This document shows positions 16,970 through 26,329 of a stretch of DNA of 64,000 nt, piece after piece. A program made the position numbers and the translations under genes. The stretch is taken from assembly GCF_000160455.2 (NCBI RefSeq), contig NZ_ACJX03000001.1:434001-498000 (forward strand), given 5' to 3'. This stretch comes from Acetomicrobium hydrogeniformans ATCC BAA-1850. GTDB lineage: Bacteria > Synergistota > Synergistia > Synergistales > Acetomicrobiaceae. The first letter of the stretch is position 1. Every line of letters starts with the position of its first letter. The notes beneath the pieces were generated by a model. That model ran no database searches. It had not been told where the DNA came from and saw nothing but the letters and a program-made list of their open reading frames with translations.

Positions 16970-18835
16970 TCACATATCGTTTTTATGAAAGCTGCCCCTT
17001 CGAGCAAGGACAAAAAGCGTTATTATAGCCACAATGCCAATTAATTTTATTGTAGCCATAGGCCACAGACAACATACACCGAAAACCAAAAACAAGCTTC
17101 TTGATAAAAGACCTATTGGCTTATTTGAATAACCTTCCAAAGCACAACCTAATGCAACGGCAGAAAATAAGCCGCCCAGAAGGACCAATATGTTGGAAAC
17201 TGCATTGCCCTGCAATAAAAGACCGCCATCGTAGCAAAAAGCGAAGGGAACTACAAAAGCCAAAAGACCCAACCTCATCGCCTGGAATCCGGTCTTATCA
17301 GGATTGGCGCCTGCAAGGGAACTAGCGGCATAGGCAGCCAATGCAACGGGAGGCGTGATGTTAGATATAACTGCAAAATAAAACACAAACATATTTGCCG
17401 CCAAAGCCGTAAACCCTAATTTAACAAGAGCGGGAACTGTCAATGCCGATGCTACTATATATGCTGCAGTTGTAGGAAGCCCCATACCCAGAATAATAGA
17501 GAGTGCCATTACTAACAATAGCGCCAAAAACGGAAGGTTCATGGCCAAGGAGAATATAAAACTTACGACTTTAAAGCCAAAACCCGTTAGGGTCACAGAA
17601 CCGACGACAATTCCAGCAGTAGCACATGCTATGGCAACGATAAAAATGTTCTTAGATCCGTCGTGAATGGCATCGATAACTGCCCTTGGACCCATGCGAT
17701 AGTGTTTATCGAAAAGAGACATTGCCCAGGCCAAGGCTATGCTAATGACAGCTGCTCTCATGGGTGTGTAACCATATAAAAGCATCACGACCAATCCGCC
17801 GAGTGGAATTAAAAGATACGACTTCTTGATGACGTTGGCACGCGACGGAAGTTCTTCGCGGGGAAGACCTTTCAACCCTATCTTCAAGGCCCTAATATGC
17901 ACCATCACCAACACGGCTACGTAATACAAAACCGCCGGGACGAAAGCAGCAATCATGATATTCCTATAAGGAACCCCCAAAAAAGCTGCCATTATAAAAG
18001 CGCCTGCTCCCATTAAAGGGGGCATTATTTGCCCACCCGTACTGGCAACCGCCTCGACGGCACCTGCAAAGGTTGGTGAATATCCCGTCCGTTTCATAAG
18101 AGGTATCGTAAAAGCCCCGGTCGCATAAACATTGGCCACTGCCGATCCGGATATGGAGCCAAAAAACGCCGAACTTAAGACAGAAATTTTGGCCGGCCCG
18201 CCAGGAGAATGTCCCGCAAATGCCTCAGCCAACTCCATAAAGTATGTGCCTGTCCCCGATTTCTCCAAAAATCCTCCAAATATTAGAAAGATCATCACGT
18301 AAGTTGCCGATATGCCCAAGGGGGAGGAAAAGATACCTTCATCGGTGAGATAGAAATGTTCTATGATCCTATCAAAGGAAAAAGGATAGGCTCTAAATAT
18401 TCCGGGCATGTAATGACCAAAATACATGTACAAAGCAAAAAGTGCCCCAATAATCGCTAAAGGCAAACCCACCACCCGTCGCGTTCCTTCAAGCAAAAGA
18501 ACAACGAGCAACGTCCCAATTACTATCTGAGTAACGGTTACAGGATCAACTTGGATCATTCTATAAATTATAGATTCGTAATTAAATATTACATATAAAC
18601 CCGGCAGCGTGGCCAAAAAAGCCAGCAACCAATCAAACCAGGGAACTCTATCCTTTGGACTTTGCTTAGTTGGAGGAAATAACAAAAATGTCAAAGGCAA
18701 TACCCATAGTAAATGCACATTTCGTTGTAAATAGGCTTCAAGAGATCCAAATACGGCTGTATAAAGATGGAACAAGCCCATGCACACTATATATACGTAA
18801 ACAAAAGATCTCAAAGGACCAGTAAAACTCCTCAA
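16970..18835 (-). CDS. TRAP transporter fused permease (4TM/12TM), TAXI type
   Basis: A 621-residue membrane protein with more than 15 hydrophobic segments. It carries the fused small and large TRAP permease subunits typical of TAXI systems: GSISGSAVANVYATGAFTIP and EAVASTGGQIMPPLMGAGAF in the middle, and LGMGLPTTAAYIVASA later. It drives ion-coupled uptake of the ligand delivered by the binding protein encoded just upstream (18922-19908). The start is TTG 18835. The substrate class (often dicarboxylates, glutamate or sugars) is not readable. Confidence 0.92.
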   Translation of the reverse strand: MRSFTGPLRSFVYVYIVCMGLFHLYTAVFGSLEAYLQRNVHLLWVLPLTFLLFPPTKQSPKDRVPWFDWLLAFLATLPGLYVIFNYESIIYRMIQVDPVTVTQIVIGTLLVVLLLEGTRRVVGLPLAIIGALFALYMYFGHYMPGIFRAYPFSFDRIIEHFYLTDEGIFSSPLGISATYVMIFLIFGGFLEKSGTGTYFMELAEAFAGHSPGGPAKISVLSSAFFGSISGSAVANVYATGAFTIPLMKRTGYSPTFAGAVEAVASTGGQIMPPLMGAGAFIMAAFLGVPYRNIMIAAFVPAVLYYVAVLVMVHIRALKIGLKGLPREELPSRANVIKKSYLLIPLGGLVVMLLYGYTPMRAAVISIALAWAMSLFDKHYRMGPRAVIDAIHDGSKNIFIVAIACATAGIVVGSVTLTGFGFKVVSFIFSLAMNLPFLALLLVMALSIILGMGLPTTAAYIVASALTVPALVKLGFTALAANMFVFYFAVISNITPPVALAAYAASSLAGANPDKTGFQAMRLGLLAFVVPFAFCYDGGLLLQGNAVSNILVLLGGLFSAVALGCALEGYSNKPIGLLSRSLFLVFGVCCLWPMATIKLIGIVAIITLFVLARRGSFHKNDM

Positions 18836-18921
18836 ACTTCATCACCCTTTATTCTTGCAAAAATTAATTGGGCGGACGATAGTAAAAGCTATCCGCCCAA
18901 TATAAATTGCGATTAATATCT

Positions 18922-19908
18922 TTATTTAACTTCCGACCAAAATTTTATGCTTCCGGGATGAGCCGGCACTCCTTCGGTGATTGCTTCCTTGGGATTTAAC
19001 TCCTTGATATCGGCAAAGGCTTCCGCCAGACTTTCCTTGTTTTCCCACAGTGCTTTCGCAAGTTCATATACCAGATCCTCGGGTAGGGTATCTCTTACAA
19101 CAATACAGGTATAGTCGCCTACCGTGGGCACCGGCTCCTGTGCTCCTTTATATAATCCTGCTTCTATATTAAATGTTGTGGTGCCATATACTTCCGACAT
19201 GGCACTGCGGGCTTCCTCGTCGACAGGAAGCAAAACTACGTCAACGCGACTTTCGATATCCATAATTACAGGAGAAATTCTTCCTACCTGAAAGGCAAAG
19301 CAGTCCAGATGGTTGTCTGCCAACAGATCAGCGCCATCCGAATAGGATGCAAACTGTATCGATGCTCCCCATTTTTTCATATCATCCCAGGTTACACCAT
19401 AACCCCTTTCGAAAATACCGCGGATTGCCATTTCGGAGGAAGTTCCGGGCTTCAACGTGGCAAAACGAATGGGCAGCTTCTTCTCGACTATATCCTTGAC
19501 GGACTTGACGCCCTGGGCTTCGGCATAATCTTTACGCATAATAAAATAGGTATACTGCCTGTAAAGGTTTGCGAAAAGACTTACCCCCTTAACGGGCTCC
19601 TTAAAAGGGTCTATACCTTTGACTGCTGCACCCAAAGCCGATGTCACAGAAAGCCCAAGATCCGCTTGGCCTCTCGCAATATTGACAATGTTACTCGTTC
19701 CCCCACCACTGCCGCTGCCGACTTGAATCACATTTTTGGTCCACATATCTGAAATGGCACCTCCTAAAGCGAACCACGTACCTCCAGGAGGACCAGAGGG
19801 GAACCTCAACTGCTGAGGCCAATCGCTTTTCGCCGCAAAAGCAAAAGATCCAACGCTACTTAAGAACAACAGGGTAATCAAGAATACTACAATCTTTCTG
19901 ACCTTCAT
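18922..19908 (-). CDS. TAXI family TRAP transporter solute-binding protein
   Basis: An exported 328-residue protein with an N-terminal signal (KIVVFLITLLFLSSVGSFAFA). ATG 19908 is chosen because GGGAGGTG lies just upstream, while the longer frame has none. Family features are LRFPSGPPGGTWFALGGAIS, the GSGSGGGTSNIVNIARGQAD loop and IRFATLKPGTSSEMAIRGIF. It captures the ligand in the periplasm for the fused permease encoded next. First gene of the two-gene operon. Confidence 0.93.
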   Translation of the reverse strand: MKVRKIVVFLITLLFLSSVGSFAFAAKSDWPQQLRFPSGPPGGTWFALGGAISDMWTKNVIQVGSGSGGGTSNIVNIARGQADLGLSVTSALGAAVKGIDPFKEPVKGVSLFANLYRQYTYFIMRKDYAEAQGVKSVKDIVEKKLPIRFATLKPGTSSEMAIRGIFERGYGVTWDDMKKWGASIQFASYSDGADLLADNHLDCFAFQVGRISPVIMDIESRVDVVLLPVDEEARSAMSEVYGTTTFNIEAGLYKGAQEPVPTVGDYTCIVVRDTLPEDLVYELAKALWENKESLAEAFADIKELNPKEAITEGVPAHPGSIKFWSEVK

Positions 19909-20095
19909 CGTTAAACACCTCCCAAGTGTTATTATAAAAAGAAACAAAACGACGATGCAATATATACCCCAGGCGGTTCAATGGGGCAAATTAGCTACAA
20001 ATATACCACAAAGAAAAAATTGGTGTACATTTTTTATGACCGATCGAGGATAATATTACTTACAATGCATAAAAAATTTCCAGGGAGGCTTTTAG

Positions 20096-20275
20096 ATGGG
20101 TAAAACGTTAAGGATAATCGGGATAGTAGGAATAATCTTAGGAATTCTGATCATGATACCAATAGTGACGATCCCATCCGGGATAGCCATATGCATTAAC
20201 GGGATAGTTCTTTACGCAATTGGAAGAATATATGACGACGTAAGGACAATCAAAGACAAGTTAAACCTCCCCTGA
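20096..20275 (+). CDS. 59-residue two-helix membrane protein
   Basis: A short frame from ATG 20096 behind CAGGGAGG, ending at TGA 20275. It has two hydrophobic stretches (IIGIVGIILGILIMIPIV and SGIAICINGIVLYAIG) and a charged tail. The stop is 12 bases from the end of convergent hisD. I know no named family; the clean SD and composition argue that it is real. Confidence 0.6.
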   Translation: MGKTLRIIGIVGIILGILIMIPIVTIPSGIAICINGIVLYAIGRIYDDVRTIKDKLNLP

Positions 20276-20286
20276 TTTTTAGCCCG

Positions 20287-21540
20287 TCAATACAGACCAC
20301 GCATGCGCATAGACAGGCTATGAGCAGCTAAACCCTCAGCATCGGCAATTCTTGCTCCATGCCGTGCGAGGTTGAGGGCTGCTTCTTTGGAGGCATATAA
20401 ATGCTGCAGAGGGCGAAGAAAGGTGCCAACCCATAAACCGCCTTGGAATTTTGCCGACCTTCCTGTTGGCAAAATATGGTTTGTGCCCGCTATATAATCA
20501 CCAAAGGGTACGGGAGAATAATTTCCAAGGAAGGCAGCGCCGTAACAAGTAAAAAGCTCAAGCACGGATTCAGGCTTTTCAACGGCCAGTTCCAGATGTT
20601 CCGGAGCAACCTCATTGGCCATCCGTGAAATTTCCTCCAATGTACCTACAGCAACAGCCCCGCCATTTTCCCACGCTACAGAAGCTACGGATGAAGTCCT
20701 TATATTATCAAGCAGTTTATAAACTTCTCCTATCGCCCTTTTGGCAATGGATTCATCTGTGGTCAATAGCATAGCCCTTGCGCTGGGGTCGTGTTCGAGT
20801 TGGGCTACCATGTCGGCGGCTAGGAACTTCGGATCTGCATTGCTGTCGGCAACTATCATCACTTCGCTCGGACCGGCCAGCCCATCTATGCCAACGATGC
20901 CGAAAACTTGCCTTTTAGCTTCCGTGACATAGGCGTTGCCTGGCCCGACGACGATATCCGCCTGTTTTATATCGCCAGCCCCAAAGGCAACGGCCGCTAT
21001 TGCCTGTGCACCTCCAATGGCCCAAGCTTCCCTTATGCCAAGCATTCCCATAGCGGCAAGCGTAACCGAATTAGGCCTGCCATCCCTGCCGGGAGGAGTT
21101 AAAACCGCAATCCTTTCTACTCCGGCTTCTTGTGCAGGTATTACTCCCATCAAAACAGTGCTGGGCAAGGGGTATCTGCCTCCGGGGACATAGACGGCAG
21201 CGCTTTTTACAGGAATAAATCTCATTCCCGCCTTTATCCCTTCGTCAATATCGCATGTAAAGTCTTTTAATATTTCTCTTTGAGCCCTATGAAAGGACCT
21301 GATGTTTTTCTCTGCAACTTTTAAGGCTTCTTTCATCTCAGTGGACAATTTTTGCCAAGCTTCTTGGATTTCATCTGGTTTTATCTTTGAAGGTGCGAAT
21401 CCATCCAAGGACTCGCATATCCTGGCCAGGGCATCCCAACCTTCCAGCCTAATCTGATTCAATATATCCTCTACTCTTCCGCGAACCTCATCCATTAATT
21501 CCTTTGCTTTAGATTCGTCAAAACGTTTTAGAAATTGCAC
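20287..21540 (-). CDS. hisD: Histidinol dehydrogenase (stand-alone HisD)
   Basis: A roughly 417-residue zinc enzyme of the HisD family: AVYVPGGRYPLPSTVLMGVIPA, DIVVGPGNAYVTEAKR, GPSEVMIVAD, and the Zn/catalytic region AQLEHDPSARA with NEVAPEHLEL. GTG 21540 is preferred (GGAG at 8 bases). No other his genes are nearby. Its partner is a MetH-activation-like protein ending only a few bases upstream, so it may serve another NAD-linked alcohol oxidation, as some HisD homologues do. Ordinary histidine biosynthesis remains the default. Confidence 0.9.
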   Translation of the reverse strand: MQFLKRFDESKAKELMDEVRGRVEDILNQIRLEGWDALARICESLDGFAPSKIKPDEIQEAWQKLSTEMKEALKVAEKNIRSFHRAQREILKDFTCDIDEGIKAGMRFIPVKSAAVYVPGGRYPLPSTVLMGVIPAQEAGVERIAVLTPPGRDGRPNSVTLAAMGMLGIREAWAIGGAQAIAAVAFGAGDIKQADIVVGPGNAYVTEAKRQVFGIVGIDGLAGPSEVMIVADSNADPKFLAADMVAQLEHDPSARAMLLTTDESIAKRAIGEVYKLLDNIRTSSVASVAWENGGAVAVGTLEEISRMANEVAPEHLELAVEKPESVLELFTCYGAAFLGNYSPVPFGDYIAGTNHILPTGRSAKFQGGLWVGTFLRPLQHLYASKEAALNLARHGARIADAEGLAAHSLSMRMRGLY

Positions 21541-21552
21541 GCCTACCACTCC

Positions 21553-22242
21553 TTAAAGGTTTCTCCACGCACAGCTTTTTGCACGAGAACAACCCGGACA
21601 TTTGGGGTATAAATCGTGATTATTATATGCTGTTCCAATGCCAACCAAGAAAGTAACCGAATAAAATGGCTCAATCATCATATGTTGATTTACCGTAATA
21701 CCTTTATTTTCGCCTTTCAAGACATTTAATATGAAGGGTTGTATCGATAGAGACAACCCGGGAGTGGAGCCGGGAATATGAACTAGGCTCACACAAAAAT
21801 CCTTGGTGCGGGCCAAATCCATAATCATCTTTTTCGTTTTTGCAATAAGTTGCCCCATCATTGATATGCTAATCTCACTTAAAAGATACGAGGCCAGCAG
21901 TTGGTTTTCGGAATTATATTTTCGTATTTCCCATTCAATGGCCGAACCTAGGGTAATTAAACCTATGACAACTTCCCTGGCAGGGGTTAATTCGGATAAA
22001 CCGTCATTGATGTCTAAGGAGTATATTTCATCTCCCGCATAAAAAAGAAGCCTGCCATCCTTCACGCTGACGGGGCAAATTTCGTAGAGCAATGTGGGAT
22101 CTACCAATTTACCGGCAACCGAAGTCAATTCGTCCAACCGTTGGTAAACCATCTCTGAATTTAATTTAGATTTATCACCATCTTTAGCTAGAGTATCGAA
22201 ATTCAATTCTGACAAAGAAATTTCCAAATTTTCGACTGCCAT
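21553..22242 (-). CDS. Protein resembling the MetH reactivation domain
   Basis: A 229-residue protein. The C-terminal part shows the pattern of cobalamin-dependent methionine synthase activation domains: an SPG-like turn (PGSTPGLSLSIQPFILNVL), a MMIEPFYSVTFLVGIG segment where MetH has its 'P..S...' SAM site, and a Cys tail CPGCSRAKSCAW. Stand-alone versions occur next to corrinoid proteins in anaerobes. It is translationally close to hisD. Function is inferred and the similarity is moderate. Confidence 0.55.
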   Translation of the reverse strand: MAVENLEISLSELNFDTLAKDGDKSKLNSEMVYQRLDELTSVAGKLVDPTLLYEICPVSVKDGRLLFYAGDEIYSLDINDGLSELTPAREVVIGLITLGSAIEWEIRKYNSENQLLASYLLSEISISMMGQLIAKTKKMIMDLARTKDFCVSLVHIPGSTPGLSLSIQPFILNVLKGENKGITVNQHMMIEPFYSVTFLVGIGTAYNNHDLYPKCPGCSRAKSCAWRNL

Positions 22243-22390
22243 ATGCTTTCTCCCTCCGCAAAAAACTGGCCTGCTGTATAAACTTTCCAGTCACAAAAAC
22301 AGTGATAGTCATCATTGACGTTTAATCAAAAGGTTCATTATATTCTATCTGAACGACCACAAAGTTCAACAAAAAAGGAGCGTTTAAATC

Positions 22391-23575
22391 ATGTCCACTC
22401 TAACCTTGATGAATAGGGCAGCAGAAATTAGGGATTGGATGACAGAAGTCAGAAGAGATTTTCATAAACACCCTGAACTTTCGACAGAGGAGAGGCGAAC
22501 AAGGGAAAAGATAAAGGACTACCTAAAGGATTTAGAAATTCCTTTTAAGACATTTGAACATCATTACGGAATAGTAGGGTTTATAAAAGGAAAGGGAGAC
22601 AATACAATTGCCCTCCGTGCCGATATGGATGCATTGCCAATCCAGGACAAAAAAGAAGTGGAGTATGCCTCACAAAATACTGGCGTTATGCATGCCTGCG
22701 GTCATGATGCTCATATGTCGATATTGCTCGGAGCAGCAAAATTGTTAAAAGAAGTTGAGGACCGCCTGCAGGGCAACGTCCTTTTGGTCTTTCAGCCGGC
22801 CGAAGAAACGGTAGGCGGGGCCAAGCAGATGATAAAAGACGGTGTGCTGGATAAAGACGTCAAGGCTATCTTCGGACTTCACGTTTCTACGGAAATACCG
22901 ACGGGAAAGATCGGTATAAGACTTCATCAAATGAACGCCGCTTCAGACGTCCTGACCCTTAGGGTATTGGGCAAAAGCACTCATGGCGCCTATCCCCACG
23001 AAGGCATTGATGCCATAGTAATAGCAGGGCAACTAATCTGTGCTTTGCAAACAATCGTTAGCAGGGCGACGGATCCCAGAGATTCTGCCGTATTGACCTT
23101 CGGAACCATAGAAGGTGGCAGTCAAAATAACATCGTAGCGGATGAGGTAACGCTGACCGGCACTTTGAGAACTCTATCGCCAAAAACTCGCGAGATGCTA
23201 AACGATAAAATAGCGCAATATGTGGAACTTATTCCAAAAGCCATGGGAGGACAGGGAGTTTTGGAAAGGATCAAAGGATACCCTGCCTTAATAAATCATC
23301 CCGCATGGGCCCAATTGGTAGTTGATACCTCCATCTCTTTTCTCGGCGAAAACTCGGTGCTGGAACTTGAAAAACCGAGCATGGGAGTCGAAGATTTCGC
23401 ATATTTTCTCGAAAGGGTGCCAGGCGCATTCTATCAACTGGGGTGCAGGAACGAAGAAAGAGGAATAACCCATCCCGGTCATAACGATCTATTTGACATT
23501 GACGAGGAATGCCTTCCCATCGGAGCGGCACTGCAGGCGGGCTGTGTTTTAAATTCACTCTCGCGGTTAAGCTAA
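22391..23575 (+). CDS. M20 family amidohydrolase / aminoacylase
   Basis: A 394-residue metallopeptidase of the M20D type (N-acyl-amino acid or hippurate hydrolases). Motifs are RRDFHKHPELSTEE, ALRADMDALPIQ, HACGHDAHMSILLGAAK and FQPAEETVGGAKQMI. The dimerisation domain spans about residues 185-300 (LGKSTHGAYPHEGIDAI) and the last metal ligand lies in GITHPGHNDLFDID. AAGGAG precedes ATG 22391. It is cytoplasmic and fits an amino-acid fermenter. A strong terminator follows. Confidence 0.93.
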   Translation: MSTLTLMNRAAEIRDWMTEVRRDFHKHPELSTEERRTREKIKDYLKDLEIPFKTFEHHYGIVGFIKGKGDNTIALRADMDALPIQDKKEVEYASQNTGVMHACGHDAHMSILLGAAKLLKEVEDRLQGNVLLVFQPAEETVGGAKQMIKDGVLDKDVKAIFGLHVSTEIPTGKIGIRLHQMNAASDVLTLRVLGKSTHGAYPHEGIDAIVIAGQLICALQTIVSRATDPRDSAVLTFGTIEGGSQNNIVADEVTLTGTLRTLSPKTREMLNDKIAQYVELIPKAMGGQGVLERIKGYPALINHPAWAQLVVDTSISFLGENSVLELEKPSMGVEDFAYFLERVPGAFYQLGCRNEERGITHPGHNDLFDIDEECLPIGAALQAGCVLNSLSRLS

Positions 23576-23581
23576 AAACTT

Positions 23582-23612
23582 ATTGGAGGTATGGGGAATC
23601 CATACCTCCAAT
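23582..23612. terminator. Bidirectional terminator between the amidohydrolase and rhodanese genes
   Basis: A perfect 13-bp stem, 23582-23594 with 23600-23612, and a 5-base loop. It lies between the two convergent stops. The T-tracts on either side are weak. Confidence 0.7.
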
Positions 23613-23639
23613 TATCAAGATCTTCAAGTTTGCGTTATT

Positions 23640-24611
23640 TTACTTTGGCTCTCCCGTCTCTATCGGCAACTCTTCGTAGTAACTCCACTCGATCCAAGAG
23701 CCATCATAGTTCCTCACGTTTTCGTAACCAAGCAATTGAGTCAGAACGAAAGTAGTGTGCGCAGAACGTACTCCCGATTGACAATAAACTATTATATTTT
23801 TATCGGGAGTTACACCCCTAGATTCGTATATTTCTCTCAGCTCATCTGCTGTTTTGAAGGTATTGTCTTCATTAAGAGCTTCTTTGTACTCTATCCAGAT
23901 GCTACCGGGAATTCTGCCTTTTCTGTATGCACCACTTTTCAATGTTTCTCCCGTGAATTCATCAAAGGCTCTCACGTCAAGTATTATGGAATCCGGGTCG
24001 GACATTGCTTCTTTGACATCTTCTAATGTTGCTAATTTCTGTAAATCCATTTCTCCTTTAAACCTGAACTCTTTCGCAGTGATTTCCGGCTTGCTCGTCG
24101 TCATTTCGAAACCGGCAGCTTTCCAGCCATCTAATCCTCCATCTATCAAAGCAACCTTATTGTGCCCATACATATCTAACTGCCACCAAAATCTTGCGGC
24201 GTCATAATCTCCCCTGTCATCGTACAAAAGTATGAAGGTATTTTCGTCAGCACCCAAACTTCCCAATAATATCTCCATCTTTTCTTTGCTGCATCTCATG
24301 CCTTCAAAGGGGTATTCGTCATTATCCGCGCTGTAATCAGGTCTCCATACATTGACGGCTCCTGGAATATGACCTAAGGAGTAGGCAATGGATCTTCTGA
24401 TATCTATTATCAACACATCTTCTTTTTCCATTATCTCCTTTGCCCTTACCGCAGACACGACAATATCAGAGTTAGCGTAATCGGCATATTTTCCCTCTTG
24501 CTCTCTTAACTCTATTTCCGACTTTACCTCCACGCCACGGCCACGATACCATAGCATTCCGCCAACCAAAGCAATAACCAAGATTAATATAGCAATCCCG
24601 AACTTCTTCAT
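23640..24611 (-). CDS. Membrane-anchored double-rhodanese sulfurtransferase
   Basis: A 323-residue protein with an N-terminal membrane anchor or signal (IAILILVIALVGGMLW). Two rhodanese domains follow. The first keeps the fold (IIDIRRSIAYSLGHIPGAVN) but has LYDDRGD in place of the Cys loop, so it is inactive. The second has the catalytic loop YCQSGVRSA near residue 283. ATG 24611 is used because GGAGG stands 7 bases upstream. It likely transfers sulfane sulfur outside the cytoplasmic membrane. It is divergent from the glycosyltransferase fusion and similar in build to the protein at 26330-27241. Confidence 0.9.
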   Translation of the reverse strand: MKKFGIAILILVIALVGGMLWYRGRGVEVKSEIELREQEGKYADYANSDIVVSAVRAKEIMEKEDVLIIDIRRSIAYSLGHIPGAVNVWRPDYSADNDEYPFEGMRCSKEKMEILLGSLGADENTFILLYDDRGDYDAARFWWQLDMYGHNKVALIDGGLDGWKAAGFEMTTSKPEITAKEFRFKGEMDLQKLATLEDVKEAMSDPDSIILDVRAFDEFTGETLKSGAYRKGRIPGSIWIEYKEALNEDNTFKTADELREIYESRGVTPDKNIIVYCQSGVRSAHTTFVLTQLLGYENVRNYDGSWIEWSYYEELPIETGEPK

Positions 24612-24753
24612 AACCAATCCTCCTAGCCGGTTTTGCGATAAGTGATAAATCTCAATAAAATACGTGTATAAAATAAAAAAATGATTCTATGTTGTCAACT
24701 CTTTCAGGATGAGTTGGACAAAAAGTATAAAAAAATATAACAAGGAGGCAAAG

Positions 24754-26121
24754 ATGGCACGCATAGCGGTTTTCACGAAGTACCCCGAAAGCGGCAAGGT
24801 AAAAACACGCCTTGCAAAAGATATCGGAGAGGACAAGGCAGCACGGCTGCAAAAAGAAATGACAGAATTCGCCCTTTCCAATTTATGGCCTTTAATTTCT
24901 CGGGGCCATAAATTGGAGGTCAGATTTGACGGAGCTACTTTAGACCAGATGATCTCTTGGCTTGGCGACGGGCTTGAATACGTACAACAAGGTGACGGAG
25001 AACTTGGTGTCCGCATGGCACGGGCTATAGCAGATGGCTTAAAAAAAGACAAAGAACCTGTTATCGTCGTAGGAAGCGATTGTCCTGAGATCAACGCTGA
25101 GCTAGTTTTGGAAGCAATCGAAGCTTGCAAACACAGCGATATCGTTATCGGCCCTGCCTTCGACGGTGGATACTATTTGATCGGTATGAAAAACTTTGAG
25201 CCCGATTTATTTGAACATATTACCTGGGGCAGCAGTACTGTGTTCGAAGAAACCATAAGAAAAGCAAAAAAGCTTGGCCTTTCTGTCTGTAGTCTTACAT
25301 TGTTAAAAGATGTAGACAGATTTGGTGATATAGAAATATTTGATAAAGCAAAAAGAAAAATAGGTTGGCAGGGGTTGCCCTTTATCAGTGTTATTATCCC
25401 AACGTTGAACGAAGAGAGAAATATAGCTAAAACCTTAGAAAACGCCCGAGGAGTAAAGGTCGAAAGAATCGTCGCGGACGGAGGCAGCACTGATAGAACT
25501 AGGGATGTCGTTAAGAAATGTAATGTTAAGTTAATATATTCAAAAAAAGGAAGGGCCGTCCAACAAAATGCCGGTGCCCAATATGCTAAAGGCAAAATAC
25601 TTTTGTTTTTGCATGCTGATTCATCTCTTCCCGGCGGATTTGACAGCGCCATAAGACAAGCCTATGTCAATAACTTTTCCTTTGGAACCTTTAGCCTAGG
25701 TATAGATGCCAGTGGCCTTGGTTTTCGTGCTACAGAAATGATCGCTAATGCAAGAAGTAAATATTTAGGCTTGCCCTATGGTGATCAAGCTATTTTCGTT
25801 GACAAAAAACTTTTCGAAGATGTCGGCGGATTTCCAATAGTACCCATCATGGAGGATTTCCTGTTGATCAAAAATTTAACTAAGGAATCAGGGAACAAGC
25901 CCACGATCCTCCCTCAAAAGGTTATGACCTCTCCAAGAAGATGGCAACAATACGGTCTTTGCAAAGTTTTCTTCGTCAACCAGCTCATCATTTTAGGATA
26001 TTATGCAGGTGTTTCTCTTGAGGTACTTGCTGAATTTTATAAAAAACCATCGATGCAAATGGGAAAAGCAATAGTATACGAGCTACTTAAAAAATTTTTA
26101 CACATCAAAAACAATGCCTGA
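24754..26121 (+). CDS. Fused TIGR04282/TIGR04283-type glycosyltransferase ('arsenosugar' family)
   Basis: A 455-residue fusion. The N-terminal half (1-200) is a nucleotidyl/glycosyltransferase-like A domain: FTKYPESGKVKTRLAKDIG, VVGSDCPEI, GPAFDGGYYLIGM and DVDRFGD. The C-terminal half (about 210-430) is a GT2-like domain: ISVIIPTLNEERNI, ADGGSTDRT, AVQQNAGA and LFLHADSSLP. These halves usually are separate genes in clusters named after arsenosugar biosynthesis. AAGGAGG supports ATG 24754. Neighbours (rhodaneses, ArsS, peroxidase-like protein) match that cluster type. The true product is not established. Confidence 0.88.
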   Translation: MARIAVFTKYPESGKVKTRLAKDIGEDKAARLQKEMTEFALSNLWPLISRGHKLEVRFDGATLDQMISWLGDGLEYVQQGDGELGVRMARAIADGLKKDKEPVIVVGSDCPEINAELVLEAIEACKHSDIVIGPAFDGGYYLIGMKNFEPDLFEHITWGSSTVFEETIRKAKKLGLSVCSLTLLKDVDRFGDIEIFDKAKRKIGWQGLPFISVIIPTLNEERNIAKTLENARGVKVERIVADGGSTDRTRDVVKKCNVKLIYSKKGRAVQQNAGAQYAKGKILLFLHADSSLPGGFDSAIRQAYVNNFSFGTFSLGIDASGLGFRATEMIANARSKYLGLPYGDQAIFVDKKLFEDVGGFPIVPIMEDFLLIKNLTKESGNKPTILPQKVMTSPRRWQQYGLCKVFFVNQLIILGYYAGVSLEVLAEFYKKPSMQMGKAIVYELLKKFLHIKNNA

Positions 26122-26226
26122 CTATATAGAGTAAGATTCCACTATTCATAATAAAAAAAGTTATAAAAGTGCACAATTTAGTCCAATGACCAATAACACA
26201 AATTTTTTAAATGACTTCAAATCCCC

Positions 26227-26290
26227 TTGACACCTATACAGGTAAATGTAAAAATGTACTACGAATGTTAAACATGTGCATATTAGCACA
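26227..26290 (+). promoter_or_regulatory. Probable promoter and operator before the second rhodanese operon
   Basis: TTGACA at 26227-26232 is followed 17 bases later by an A-rich -10 candidate near 26250. Further down, TGTGC 26275-26279 and GCACA 26286-26290 form an inverted repeat with a 6-base spacer. It lies in the 208-base gap before ATG 26330. The -10 is poor, so this is tentative. Confidence 0.4.
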
Positions 26291-26329
26291 GGTGATAGTG
26301 ATAACTAATGCAATATATGGAGGTGTTAG

